Positions 8,092 to 16,789 of a DNA stretch of 64,000 nucleotides are shown one piece after another. The translations under genes and the position numbers were made by a program. Numbering within the stretch: position 1 is the stretch's first letter; the number at the start of each line of letters is the position of its first letter. The notes beneath the pieces were generated by a model that worked only from the letters and a program-made list of their open reading frames with translations, made no database searches and was not told where the DNA came from. This DNA comes from Thermofilum sp. NZ13 (GTDB lineage Archaea; Thermoproteota; Thermoprotei; Thermofilales; Thermofilaceae), in the NCBI GenBank assembly GCA_002855745.1, contig NDWX01000004.1:62001-126000 (forward strand), written 5' to 3'.

Positions 8092-9270
8092 CTAAATGCC
8101 CTCAACCCTGCCATCCCTATAGATCCTCGCAGCGGGACCCACTACCGATCCAGCCTTGATACGTGCGTAAGGGGCTACGAAGACACCTAGCTTCTTCTTT
8201 TTACCCATCAACCCCTGGAGGGGTAGCTCCCGAGTCAGAGTGTAATCATCGGGGAGCACGCTAAGGACCGTTGTCCGTGGCTCTGCAACGCTCCTGTACC
8301 CCAGGACGCTGTCTGTGATCAGCGAAAAGCTCCCAACAGTCGCGTGCGGTTGAAGGACGCTGCGCTTGATCTCTGTGTGGGCGCCTACCACGGCGTGCTC
8401 CTCTATAGAAGTGTACTCGCGCACGAACGCCCCTTTTCCGACAAACGCCCCTCTACCAACGTACACGGGTCCTTTAAGAACCGCGTAATGGTCTATCGTG
8501 GCTCCCTCGTCGATGATGACGCAGCCCTCCAGGATAGCTGTGTTGGACACCCTAGCCGTAGCCGCAATGGACAGGCCGCACCTCCTTTTCGTTAGGCTGT
8601 AGAACGCGTTTATGAGGTCCCACGGGTAGTCTACTGCAACCCACTCACCGGTCCAGTAAGCTGCGTAGACCCCAATTTTCTCAATCAGGTAGTTAAGAGC
8701 CTCAAAAAACTTCAAACCCCTCTCCAGGAGCACGAGAAACTCCGATGGAAGAATGAACACACCGCCAACGACGTAGCTAGTCTCCTTGCCTGACACGCTT
8801 TCAACGACCCTTGTGACGAGATTTTCCCTTGTGAAAGCCGTTCCGAAGGCTTGAACATCAGGTCTCGGGACAAGAAGAACGCTCGGTCTCTCCTCTCCTC
8901 TATGGACCTCGAGGATTCTTCTAAACGCATCCTCCTCAACTATTACGTCACCGTACACCAGCATGAACCAGTCATCCCCCTCCAAAGCCTCGGCGGCCGC
9001 TAAAAGCGCCCCCTCGATTCCGGGTAATTGCTGAACTCTAACCGAGACGCTGGCGGCGTAGCCGCTCTCATTAACGCTTCTGACTATTTCGCCCATCGGG
9101 ACATCTTCCGAGGTCACAACAATAGCCTTGTCGCCTGTTGCCCGTAGCGCGCTGGTCAAGGGATACATGAAGAGGGGCTTGCCCATAATGCTCAGAAGCG
9201 CCCTTGGGTAACCGTCGGTCAGAGGAAGCATGCGGTTAGTCCTTCCACCGGTTAGAACAACCGTCTTCAT
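8092..9270 (-). CDS. GlmU-like sugar-phosphate nucleotidyltransferase/acetyltransferase
   Basis: The N-terminal half is a nucleotidyltransferase (TVVLTGGRTNRMLPLT, then GYPRALLSIMGKPLF). The C-terminal half, from about residue 235, is a left-handed beta-helix of hexapeptide repeats (AILEGCVIIDEGATI and following). The architecture matches archaeal bifunctional enzymes that acetylate GlcN-1-P and make UDP-GlcNAc. Position two bases before the GT2 gene and three after glmS supports this role. The signature usually reads PKxLL; here it is PRALL, so the sugar or nucleotide preference may differ. 392 residues, ATG start. Confidence 0.8.
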   Translation of the reverse strand: MKTVVLTGGRTNRMLPLTDGYPRALLSIMGKPLFMYPLTSALRATGDKAIVVTSEDVPMGEIVRSVNESGYAASVSVRVQQLPGIEGALLAAAEALEGDDWFMLVYGDVIVEEDAFRRILEVHRGEERPSVLLVPRPDVQAFGTAFTRENLVTRVVESVSGKETSYVVGGVFILPSEFLVLLERGLKFFEALNYLIEKIGVYAAYWTGEWVAVDYPWDLINAFYSLTKRRCGLSIAATARVSNTAILEGCVIIDEGATIDHYAVLKGPVYVGRGAFVGKGAFVREYTSIEEHAVVGAHTEIKRSVLQPHATVGSFSLITDSVLGYRSVAEPRTTVLSVLPDDYTLTRELPLQGLMGKKKKLGVFVAPYARIKAGSVVGPAARIYRDGRVEGI

Positions 9271-9273
9271 ACC

Positions 9274-11091
9274 CTACTCCACCGTCACGGTCTTAGCGAG
9301 GTTCCGTGGCTTGTCGGGATCCGCTCCTCTCTCGACAGCCGTGTAGTATGCTAGGAGCTGAAGCGGAATAACCGATAAAACAGGCAGGAGTAGCTCATCC
9401 TGCGATGGAATAATTACTCTGTCGTCTACTCTCTCAGCGAGCTCGGAGCTTTCCGGCAGAATCCCTACTGTGAAAGCTCCCCTGGCCTTCATCTCCTCAA
9501 CGTTGCCGAGAAGCTTCTTCTCGAGACTACTCTCGATCGACACAAATATCACCGGAAACCCTGGCTCGACTAAAGCTATTGGGCCATGCTTGCTTTCACC
9601 AGCGGGGTATCCCTCGGCGTGCACATAAGCCACCTCCTTCAACTTCAGCGCCCCCTCTAGGGCTATCGGGAGCCCCAGACCTCTGCTCAAATAATATGCG
9701 CTGCTCTTGACCGACATAAACCTGCCCATCTGCTTAGCCCAACCCTCGTTCTTCATGATCACTACCGAGGCCAGATCCGGGAGCGTCCTTAGACGCTCGC
9801 GTATGCTTCTAACGTCTCCCTCATCGAGCCTACCGCTCCTGCGTGCTACTAGCGATGCCAGCCAGGTGAGGGCTGTAAGCTGAGTAGTGAAGGTTTTTGT
9901 GGCTGCAACACCAATTTCGGGCCCAGCCTTCATGTAGACTGCTTGGTCACTTTCTCGTGAAATAACACTCCCGACCACGTTTGTCAGGGAAACAACCCGG
10001 CAGCCCCTGGCCTTAAAGGCCCTGAGGGCCATCAGCGTGTCTATAGTCTCCCCGCTTTGAGAAACCGCTAAAAGGACGTCTCCTCTGCCGGCTAGGTGTG
10101 CGTAGGACTCGTACTCGCTGGATATAAAGGGAATTACCCCCCTCCCAGCCAGCTTTGCCGTTAGAAGAGAGAAGAACAAAGAGGCGTGGTAGCTTGTTCC
10201 GGCTGCTGTGACGAAGATCGTGTCGCTCCCGTGAAGCAGATCGGCTCCCTTCTCGTAGTCCTCTCCGAACCCCGCCACCGTGTCGTTGATTACGCGTGGT
10301 TGCTCGTGGATCTCCTTAAGCATGAAGTGGGGGTAGCCCTCCCGGCGGGCGGACTCAGGGGTCCAGTCAACGGTGAAGACTCTACTGCGAGGGTCCACAA
10401 TCTCCCCGTTGAGCCGCTCGATGTATACGGTATCCCTTGATATGTAGCCGAGCTCACCATCAAGAAGTGTGATCACTCTCCTTGTGTACTCTAGGAATGC
10501 CGGTATGTCCGAAGCCAGGAAGACTCTTCCGTCACCGATCCCGATCACCAGGGGTGAGTGCTTCCGGGCAAAGTATATCCGGTCAGGCGTGTCCTGGATT
10601 AAGACTGCCAGAGCGTAACTGCCCTTGAGCCTCGAGATCGTCCTCTTGAAAGCCGAGAAAGGCTCGTAGCTCTGTGAAAGGTTTTCCTCTATCAAGTGGG
10701 CTACTACCTCGGTGTCCGTCTGGCTTCGAAATACGTGGCCTTTCCTTTCCAGCTCACTCTTCAGCTCAACGTAGTTCTCAATTATGCCGTTGTGGACCAC
10801 AGCGATACGACCCTTGCAGTCGACGTGGGGGTGCGCGTTTTCGTCGGTCGGGGGTCCGTGCGTGGCCCACCTCGTGTGGCCTATACCCACACTCCCTTCA
10901 AGACACGAGAAGCAGAGCCTAGCGTCAACCTCGTCGATTTTCCCAGCGCCTTTAACCACCCTTATTTTCCCCTCGGATATTGTGGCTACTCCTACGCTGT
11001 CGTAACCCCTGTACTCAAGCCTCCGCAGACACTCGCCTAGAACCCTTCCGGCCCTGATCCCGTCGCCGACAATCCCGACGATCCCGCACAC
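9274..11091 (-). CDS. glmS: Glucosamine-fructose-6-phosphate aminotransferase (isomerizing)
   Basis: Makes glucosamine-6-phosphate from fructose-6-phosphate and glutamine. MCGIVGIVG gives the N-terminal nucleophile cysteine (Cys2 before processing). The glutaminase domain (TRWATHGPPTDENAHPH, HNGIIENY) is followed by two SIS domains (FVTAAGTSYHAS, SQSGETIDT, and a second near PIALEGALKLKEVAY), ending DKPRNLAKTVTVE, the canonical GlmS C-terminus. 605 residues, full length. First gene of a four-gene minus-strand operon. Confidence 0.96.
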   Translation of the reverse strand: MCGIVGIVGDGIRAGRVLGECLRRLEYRGYDSVGVATISEGKIRVVKGAGKIDEVDARLCFSCLEGSVGIGHTRWATHGPPTDENAHPHVDCKGRIAVVHNGIIENYVELKSELERKGHVFRSQTDTEVVAHLIEENLSQSYEPFSAFKRTISRLKGSYALAVLIQDTPDRIYFARKHSPLVIGIGDGRVFLASDIPAFLEYTRRVITLLDGELGYISRDTVYIERLNGEIVDPRSRVFTVDWTPESARREGYPHFMLKEIHEQPRVINDTVAGFGEDYEKGADLLHGSDTIFVTAAGTSYHASLFFSLLTAKLAGRGVIPFISSEYESYAHLAGRGDVLLAVSQSGETIDTLMALRAFKARGCRVVSLTNVVGSVISRESDQAVYMKAGPEIGVAATKTFTTQLTALTWLASLVARRSGRLDEGDVRSIRERLRTLPDLASVVIMKNEGWAKQMGRFMSVKSSAYYLSRGLGLPIALEGALKLKEVAYVHAEGYPAGESKHGPIALVEPGFPVIFVSIESSLEKKLLGNVEEMKARGAFTVGILPESSELAERVDDRVIIPSQDELLLPVLSVIPLQLLAYYTAVERGADPDKPRNLAKTVTVE

Positions 11092-11221
11092 AGTTCTCTT
11101 CCTAGAAGCAGGTTAATAAGCTGTACGTATAGCAATCTGCATACAGTTGAAGCCCAGCTTATTTTACGACAAAACTAATTGAAACTCCCTGGATAAGAGT
11201 ACAAGTGGTGGGTCGGGTCAC

Positions 11222-11356
11222 ATGGAGGAAATAACGATGGAGGAATTCCTTAGCAGGTTTGCAGGGAAGAGGATCCGCGTGAGGCGCGTTGCGGCACCCC
11301 CTCCCGGGATTGTGATTGAATCTATGGGAAGCGTTTACCTAGTAAAGGTAAAATAG
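11222..11356 (+). CDS. 44-residue conserved-looking miniprotein
   Basis: A short ORF, ATG to TAG, encoding a charged N-terminal helix (MEEITMEEFLSRFAGKR), an arginine-rich stretch and a C-terminal beta-like segment ending VYLVKVK. Its start follows GGGTCACATGG without a clear Shine-Dalgarno site. The ORF is followed by T-runs. The partial protein at 63806 (also small, basic-then-beta) has a vaguely similar layout, but I see no sequence identity. Unknown function; it could be spurious. Confidence 0.4.
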   Translation: MEEITMEEFLSRFAGKRIRVRRVAAPPPGIVIESMGSVYLVKVK

Positions 11357-11357
11357 C

Positions 11358-11375
11358 CTTTTTTCTGACTTTTTC
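11358..11375 (+). terminator. T-rich terminator after the miniprotein
   Basis: Two T-runs (TTTTTT and TTTTT) directly after the TAG at 11354-11356 look like an archaeal terminator for the 44-codon gene, which supports its being transcribed as a unit. Confidence 0.4.
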
Positions 11376-11382
11376 AACGTTA

Positions 11383-11679
11383 GTGATGTTTGGTAGAGAT
11401 GTTAAGGCTCTTGCTAGGAAGATAATCGTCCACAGGTACGACTACTTCTCCGGAGACAGGCTCAACAGTGAAGGTAGGAAGGTTTTCGAGGAAATGGCGA
11501 GGATGCTCGTCTTCGAGCACCCTTACTACAAGAAACGAGTTAAGGAAGTTAGACGCAGAGGAGACTTTGAGTCTTTCATCAAGCTAGCTGAGCTGATTCT
11601 CGGGGAAGCAGAAACGAAGAGCCTGGTCTCAGCTACTCTGAGCTCTCCGTACAAAGAGCGGGGAGCTTCTGGTGCTTAG
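11383..11679 (+). CDS. Small helical protein of unknown function
   Basis: 98 residues, rich in lysine, arginine and aromatic residues (VKALARKIIVHRYDYFSGDRL, YYKKRVKEVRRRGDFES). No cysteines or membrane segments. GTG 11383 or ATG 11386 can start it. It meets the minus-strand gene at its 3' end with a four-base overlap. Not recognised. Confidence 0.5.
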   Translation: MMFGRDVKALARKIIVHRYDYFSGDRLNSEGRKVFEEMARMLVFEHPYYKKRVKEVRRRGDFESFIKLAELILGEAETKSLVSATLSSPYKERGASGA

Positions 11680-12161
11680 CTTGTCATCAAGTCTACTTTG
11701 ATGATACCTTCGAGGTCGAAGTAGAGGATCCTCGCATCCTTAAAGGAGATGTACTTCGACTGGCCGTCGCTTGCAACCTCGTATGTCAAGAGGATCTTGC
11801 ACGGGGCCTCGGTGATGCCTCTTCTCTCGATCTCTTCTATGAGCCTTCTAGCCACTTTCCGCCACTCTTCAAGGCTCTTACTGCGGTCAACTCCTTGCTC
11901 CTTTGCCAGCCTGGACAGCGTCGCGTAGAAGGCTTTCCTGAGGTTGAACATAGCCCCCCTTGAACTCGGGCTAATAGGGGACTGGATCGTGTTTGCAAGC
12001 GCACTAACCTCCACTACGTCCAGAAACTGCCTCAGGTTCCGGCCGAGCTGCTCTATGTAGGTTCGCATGGCCTCGGGGAATTTCCTCTCCCTAATACCCT
12101 CTTCTACGAGCTTAAGCACTAGGTTAACATTACTTACAAGGTCCTCCATGCTTACATCCAA
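11676..12161 (-). CDS. Conserved hypothetical protein, helical
   Basis: 161 residues. The N-terminal 110 residues are helical with many charged residues (VLKLVEEGIRERKFPEAM). The C-terminal part is beta-rich (CKILLTYEVASDGQSKYISF, RILYFDLEGIIKVDL). The ATG start lies about 25 bases downstream of TTTAAAC-like elements on the minus strand near 12180-12195. Not recognised; monocistronic. Confidence 0.55.
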   Translation of the reverse strand: MDVSMEDLVSNVNLVLKLVEEGIRERKFPEAMRTYIEQLGRNLRQFLDVVEVSALANTIQSPISPSSRGAMFNLRKAFYATLSRLAKEQGVDRSKSLEEWRKVARRLIEEIERRGITEAPCKILLTYEVASDGQSKYISFKDARILYFDLEGIIKVDLMTS

Positions 12162-12301
12162 TTTAAATCCTCACTGCAAAGTTTTTAAACTTTTACTTAT
12201 TAAATCAGCCCAAACGTGGGCACCTCGTTACGCGGCTAGTGTAAAAGGGCTAAAAAGTGAGATGTGCAAGAAATAAATTGTAGAAAGCGTAGTGTGTAAA
12301 C

Positions 12302-13495
12302 GTGTCAAGCCCAATCCTGCGGGTAAGCTCTTCTGCCAGCCGGCTAGGCGCCGAGGAGGCTTTCGTTTACCTGGCGCGCAGTATGGAGCTAAGGCGCAAA
12401 GGCGTAGATGTAGTGTCTTTCGGAATCGGGCAGCCAGACTTTCAGCCCCCGCCGAATGTTATAGCGTATGCCAAGGAGGCCATGGACGCCGGCTATAACG
12501 GCTACGGTCCAAGTCTCGGGATGCCTGAGCTCAGGGAATCTATTGCGGATTTCCTGAACGAGAGGTACGGGTTGGACGTTCAGCCAGACGAGGTTGCGGT
12601 TACGGCTGGGGCGAAAGCGGCTGTCTTCATCGGTATGCTGGCCCTTTTGGAGCCGGGTGACGAAGTCATTCTCCCCGACCCCTCGTACCCGCTGTACGAG
12701 TCGGTAGCTAACTTCGTCGGCGCAAGAACCAGGTTCGTGAGACTGCACAGCGGGAACAATTACAAAATCCGTTTCGAGGACGTGGAAAAACTGGTATCGA
12801 GTAAGACTAGGATGGTAGTCATAAACTACCCTGAAAACCCCGTGGGCTCCACGATGGACAGGAAGGCTGTCGAGGCGCTAGTGGAGCTTGCCTATGAGAA
12901 GAGGTTTGTCGTACTATCGGATGAAATATACAACCACTTTGTCTACGAGAGCTCTCACTACTCGACACTGCAGACCGACCACTGGCGGGAAGTCGTCTAC
13001 TACGTCAACGGCTTCTCGAAGACTTTTGGGATGACGGGCTGGAGGCTCGGCTATGTCGTTTCAAACAGGGAGCTCTTATCTAAGCTCTCCGTCATCGCCA
13101 ACAACATGTACTCCTGCCCTGTAACCTTCGCCCAGATAGCGGCGGCAAAGGCTCTAAGGGACGGCCTCGAGTGGTTCAAGCCCATACTGGATCAGTACAG
13201 ACGTAGGCGAGACCTTATATACAATAGGCTCCTCTCGATAAGAGGTGTGAAGGTGGTAAAACCCGAAGGAGCGTTCTACATCTTCCCGGATTTCTCAGAT
13301 GTCATACGAGCGAAGGGCGTAAAGAACGAGAGGGAGCTTGCAGACAAACTGTTGGAGGAAAAGGGAGTCGTGGTACTACCGGGAACAGCTTTCCCCAAGG
13401 AGGCGGGTGTTAACCATCTGAGGTTCTCCTTCGCGGTCAGAGAGGAGGATATAGAGAAGGGCATTGAGAGGATAAAAGCCTGGGTTGCAGAGTGA
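12302..13495 (+). CDS. Class I/II PLP-dependent aminotransferase
   Basis: An aspartate-aminotransferase-fold enzyme of 397 residues. The PLP lysine sits in NGFSKTFGMTGWRLGY; other motifs are GIGQPDFQPPP, YGPSLGMPELRE, NYPENPVGS and SDEIYNHF. Family members transfer amino groups between aspartate, aromatic or other amino acids and 2-oxoglutarate; the substrate cannot be assigned. GTG start matches a TATA-like AAATAAATT at 12269-12277, implying a leaderless transcript. A second aminotransferase of this fold is at 58342. Confidence 0.88.
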   Translation: MSSPILRVSSSASRLGAEEAFVYLARSMELRRKGVDVVSFGIGQPDFQPPPNVIAYAKEAMDAGYNGYGPSLGMPELRESIADFLNERYGLDVQPDEVAVTAGAKAAVFIGMLALLEPGDEVILPDPSYPLYESVANFVGARTRFVRLHSGNNYKIRFEDVEKLVSSKTRMVVINYPENPVGSTMDRKAVEALVELAYEKRFVVLSDEIYNHFVYESSHYSTLQTDHWREVVYYVNGFSKTFGMTGWRLGYVVSNRELLSKLSVIANNMYSCPVTFAQIAAAKALRDGLEWFKPILDQYRRRRDLIYNRLLSIRGVKVVKPEGAFYIFPDFSDVIRAKGVKNERELADKLLEEKGVVVLPGTAFPKEAGVNHLRFSFAVREEDIEKGIERIKAWVAE

Positions 13496-13564
13496 GAGAA
13501 ACCTTTCCGAATAACCCGAGAATAAATTTTTAATTTTGGCGTTGATTATTTCCGCAGATAGAGC

Positions 13565-14077
13565 TTGAACGCCGTGATCAAGATCTCGCTCTGCGGCCCT
13601 GGCGGCGTTGGCAAGACAAGCTTAGCTAGGGTCTTCACCGGTAACCCGTTTAACGCGAGCGAGAGGATAACCGTAGGTATACAGCACTTCTTCAGAAAGC
13701 TGAGCCTCGACAATATCGGTGAGATAAGCGTGGCGATCTGGGATCTTGGGGGAGAGCACCGCTTCCGCTTCCTCGCCCCCGCTTTCCTGAAGGGCGCTAA
13801 GGGCTTGATGTATGTCTACGATATAACTCGGGAGGAGACATTCGCGGAAATAGAAAACTGGCGCAAGATAGCCGAGCAGGTGCTGGGCTCCGTGCCCTCA
13901 GTGTTAGTCGGCAACAAGAAGGATCTGGAGGAGTACAGGGTGGTTCCGAGGGAATTAGCTGAATATTACGCGCGGATGCACGGCTTCATAGGCTACTACG
14001 AGGTATCGGCCAAGCAGCAACTGGACGTCAAGGAACCGTTCCTAGATCTCGTTAAGGCCGCTTTAGCAAAGAGGTGA
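13565..14077 (+). CDS. Ras-superfamily small GTPase (Rab/Arf-like)
   Basis: 170 residues, a single GTPase domain. G1 is GPGGVGKTS (about residues 11-19), G3 is WDLGGEHRF, G4 NKKD, G5 SAK. The position matching Ras Gln61 is Glu (DLGGE). No lipid-modification cysteine at either end. It heads a four-gene operon and lies four bases before a zinc-ribbon protein gene. Such archaeal GTPases are thought to be regulatory switches. Partners or regulators are likely in the downstream genes (inference). TTG 13565 or GTG 13574 can start it; an A/T-rich TTTTTAATTTT promoter element lies at 13529-13539. Confidence 0.85.
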   Translation: MNAVIKISLCGPGGVGKTSLARVFTGNPFNASERITVGIQHFFRKLSLDNIGEISVAIWDLGGEHRFRFLAPAFLKGAKGLMYVYDITREETFAEIENWRKIAEQVLGSVPSVLVGNKKDLEEYRVVPRELAEYYARMHGFIGYYEVSAKQQLDVKEPFLDLVKAALAKR

Positions 14078-14081
14078 GTAG

Positions 14082-14885
14082 ATGAGCGAGGTCAGCGCGG
14101 TGAGAATAGTCAAAGCGAGGTGTCCCAGGTGCGGCGAGGTCTTTCCGATAATGCTCACCACCGAGCTGCTCGAGGAGGCGAAAAGCAACCCTCTAGGCTT
14201 GGTTGGCGTAGCTATACCGCACTCGGATCACGTGCTTGTGGCATACTTCGATCGAAATGGGGCTGAGCGGGGTACGAGGGTTTTCGTCACTCTTCAAGCG
14301 CCGGAAAAGGGTCTACACGAGGTCTGCATACCTCTAGGGGACGTCAAAGGGCTACGCAACATCGCAGGCTTCGTGATAGAGTCGAGGAAGCTCAACCTCA
14401 GGCTAGTGTACTCGACGCGAAGCATCAGCACCTCCATCAAGGTCTCTGCCCCTGATACCAGCCTCGAAGTGGACTTTCAGCGGGACGTGAGCTACAGCCA
14501 CGCACGGGCCTGGCTCGAGCTCTTGGTAGATGTCCTGGAGCACTCCTACTCCACCCTACCGCTAGACTACATAAACACTCTGCGAATCTTCGACGTAATG
14601 GTGGAGGAGCAACCCTTCACCTACGCAAAGCAGGTTTTCTGGCTTGTGGCCAACGCCTCCACGATCGCAATAAAGCCCAGGTTGCCCGAGTCTCTCCTGG
14701 TGAAGAAGTACAGACCCACAATCCTCTACGAGAAATACAACGGCAATTTCGTGTCACGCGTGATAGAATCCGGCGGAAAGGTGAGCGACATCCTAGGGTC
14801 CGAGGCCCCCCAGGTGCTCTTCTCGTACGCTGAGACTGTTCTATCACTGTACAGGCGGGGCGTGATCGACCTGGTGATCGAGTGA
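14082..14885 (+). CDS. Zinc-ribbon protein in GTPase operon
   Basis: 267 residues, family not recognised. Residues 5-75 form a module: CPRCGEVF, then EEAKSNPLGLVGVAIPHSDH, then AYFDRNGAERGTRV. The same module makes up most of the 81-residue protein at 34599 (CPRCGGEV, EEAKASPTGLAVVAVPHGDH, HFDANGHERGVRV). The remaining 190 residues are alpha/beta without known motifs (WLELLVDVLEHSYSTLPLDY). The single CxxC would need a second pair of ligands, possibly the conserved H/D residues of PHxDH. Its ATG follows the GTPase stop by four bases and its stop overlaps the next start (ATGA). Confidence 0.6.
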   Translation: MSEVSAVRIVKARCPRCGEVFPIMLTTELLEEAKSNPLGLVGVAIPHSDHVLVAYFDRNGAERGTRVFVTLQAPEKGLHEVCIPLGDVKGLRNIAGFVIESRKLNLRLVYSTRSISTSIKVSAPDTSLEVDFQRDVSYSHARAWLELLVDVLEHSYSTLPLDYINTLRIFDVMVEEQPFTYAKQVFWLVANASTIAIKPRLPESLLVKKYRPTILYEKYNGNFVSRVIESGGKVSDILGSEAPQVLFSYAETVLSLYRRGVIDLVIE

Positions 14886-15718
14886 TGTCTTCAGACGAAG
14901 CCATTTACGACGCTTTAACGCTAATCCTGCCGGAGGCTATCCGCGCGCTCCAGGAAGCCAACCACCCGAAGCTCGAGGCCCTCGAAGCCTTAAAGGCGGA
15001 TCTCCCCCTCTTGGTAGTTGCCGCGAATGAAAGGCTGAAGATGACCCCCCTAACCCCTGAGGATCAGCAGCTTCAAGAGCTCTTCAGATACACCGTTACC
15101 GCTCTAGTGAAGATACACAGGGACGGCGACTGGCGTCCCTACGTTTTTATGAACGAGCTATTCTACGAGGCACTTCCTGTGAAGAGAATAGTCGACTGGA
15201 TACTTAACATCGTCTCCATTCCTCCCTCACCAGCTGTCGGCGAAGTCGGCAACATAACACCTCTGGTACTGGGGAAGACTGCTGACAGGCTTGGCGGGAA
15301 GCAGTTTCTCCTGCTTGAAAGGGCTAGCTGGGAAAACGGCCTATTTCGGGAAGTAATAGATGAGTACGTACGTCGCTACTCTATGAACCTGGATCTCGTC
15401 AACCTCGAGAACGTTCAGGAGGTGAGTAAGCTCAAAGAGTCCCTTGATATGCTCTTCGTAGGCCCTATAGGAGGCTGGAAGCTGGGGTGGATGGGCGTGC
15501 TGATACTAGCATCCCATGTTCTGAAGAGGAGAGGAGTGCTTACAGCCGTTATACCCTTGAATGCGCGCGAGGGGATGAAGACACTCTTAAGTTTGCTGGG
15601 TATCCCACCATACCCTGATGTGAAACGGCTCGTCGATGACATGCAGAGGTGGCGGTTTACAGGAGTCAGGCTTAACAAGGATAGGGGTTTCGCAGGGATT
15701 GTGGCGGTAAAGAGGTAA
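14882..15718 (+). CDS. Unknown protein in GTPase operon
   Basis: 278 residues. The N-terminal half is helical. The C-terminal part (SLDMLFVGPIGGWKLGWMGVL, then LKRRGVLTAVIPLNA) suggests a Rossmann-like alpha/beta domain reminiscent of methyltransferases or nucleotide-binding folds, but no SAM motif is clear. ATG 14882 overlaps the preceding stop by four bases. The gene is translationally coupled within the GTPase operon. Candidate partner of the GTPase (inference). Confidence 0.5.
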   Translation: MMSSDEAIYDALTLILPEAIRALQEANHPKLEALEALKADLPLLVVAANERLKMTPLTPEDQQLQELFRYTVTALVKIHRDGDWRPYVFMNELFYEALPVKRIVDWILNIVSIPPSPAVGEVGNITPLVLGKTADRLGGKQFLLLERASWENGLFREVIDEYVRRYSMNLDLVNLENVQEVSKLKESLDMLFVGPIGGWKLGWMGVLILASHVLKRRGVLTAVIPLNAREGMKTLLSLLGIPPYPDVKRLVDDMQRWRFTGVRLNKDRGFAGIVAVKR

Positions 15719-15724
15719 GGTTTC

Positions 15725-16789
15725 ATGAATATTCTTTACGTGCCCGAGCCCTTGAGGTCACCTGCCGCCCCCCTTTTCGTGTCCGATGAGGGTTCACCAG
15801 CCGTGGCTTTGCTGGACGATGAGCTAAGACCAGTAAAGTGTTACGACTCTGATGGAGCGCAGATTAGGTGCCCTGAGGGCTTCAGCCTAAAATCCGAGGA
15901 GGTTATCGTCGTGGGAGGCGCTGCTGGGGAGGTCGTGGCTTCCTACCTTAACGCCCAGTACGTCAACGAGAGAAGAGTAAAACTGAGTAAAGCATATCTA
16001 CCAGGAAGGATTGAGACCCTCATCGAAGCTGTTCGAGAAGCCACAGTGAACTCAGACAAGGAACCGGTAATCCCCGGGTCGATACTTGCTGTCTTACCTG
16101 GAAGCATTCTCCGCAAGCGAAGCTGGGGCGCGGCCCTTATAGCAAAAACCGAGGACTCAAAAACGAGCATAGTGGCCGAGCTTCTCTTCGACCAGAATCT
16201 GAGAATCATAGGTGAAAAGTCAGCTGACCTCGAGGAGCTTGAGCGCTTCGACTACTGGTGGCAACCCCCCTGGGAGAACCTCTTCGCACACGGGAAATAC
16301 ATGCGAAGGTTACTAGAGATTCTCTCCGAGCGCCCCGTCGAGAAGATCCCACAGCAGGTACTCTCCGGCGGGCACCCCTCGCCGCAGTCCCTGATCGAGA
16401 GCCTGGCATCGTATATTTCAGGGCGCAAGCTCGAGGTCGTCGGCAGAAGGAGCTTGAAGAAAGTCGTAATTTACATAGACGAGAGGATTGTAAAGCCATC
16501 ACAGGGGTACGTGGGAGTCGTCTTGATTAAAAACTCTCAGAGGAAAGTGCACGCCAGGTGGTACTTTGACGAGAAGTTCCGCCTGACCGGCTTCGACAAT
16601 GTGCCGCCCGAAGCCGTGTCCGGTATAGACGCTGAGATAGCTATTGGCAGGGTTCCCCGCGAAGTGCAAGCACGTCTGCCCGAGGCTCTCGCCGCCTTTC
16701 TCGTAAGGATTGCTCTGCTCACACCGGTGAGGATAGTCGACTACTTGGCGGTAAAAGCGCATAGGTGGTACGAGATCGCCCTACTTTGA
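15725..16789 (+). CDS. Unknown protein in GTPase operon
   Basis: 354 residues, last gene of the operon, starting six bases after the previous stop. Beta-rich N-terminus (PLFVSDEGSPAVALLDDELR), a glycine-rich VIVVGGAAGEVVASYL segment near residues 60-75, and a C-terminal part with KVVIYIDERIVKPSQGYVG. No cysteine clusters, signal peptide or membrane segments. The family is not recognised. Overlaps the convergent dehydrogenase gene by nine bases. Confidence 0.5.
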   Translation: MNILYVPEPLRSPAAPLFVSDEGSPAVALLDDELRPVKCYDSDGAQIRCPEGFSLKSEEVIVVGGAAGEVVASYLNAQYVNERRVKLSKAYLPGRIETLIEAVREATVNSDKEPVIPGSILAVLPGSILRKRSWGAALIAKTEDSKTSIVAELLFDQNLRIIGEKSADLEELERFDYWWQPPWENLFAHGKYMRRLLEILSERPVEKIPQQVLSGGHPSPQSLIESLASYISGRKLEVVGRRSLKKVVIYIDERIVKPSQGYVGVVLIKNSQRKVHARWYFDEKFRLTGFDNVPPEAVSGIDAEIAIGRVPREVQARLPEALAAFLVRIALLTPVRIVDYLAVKAHRWYEIALL

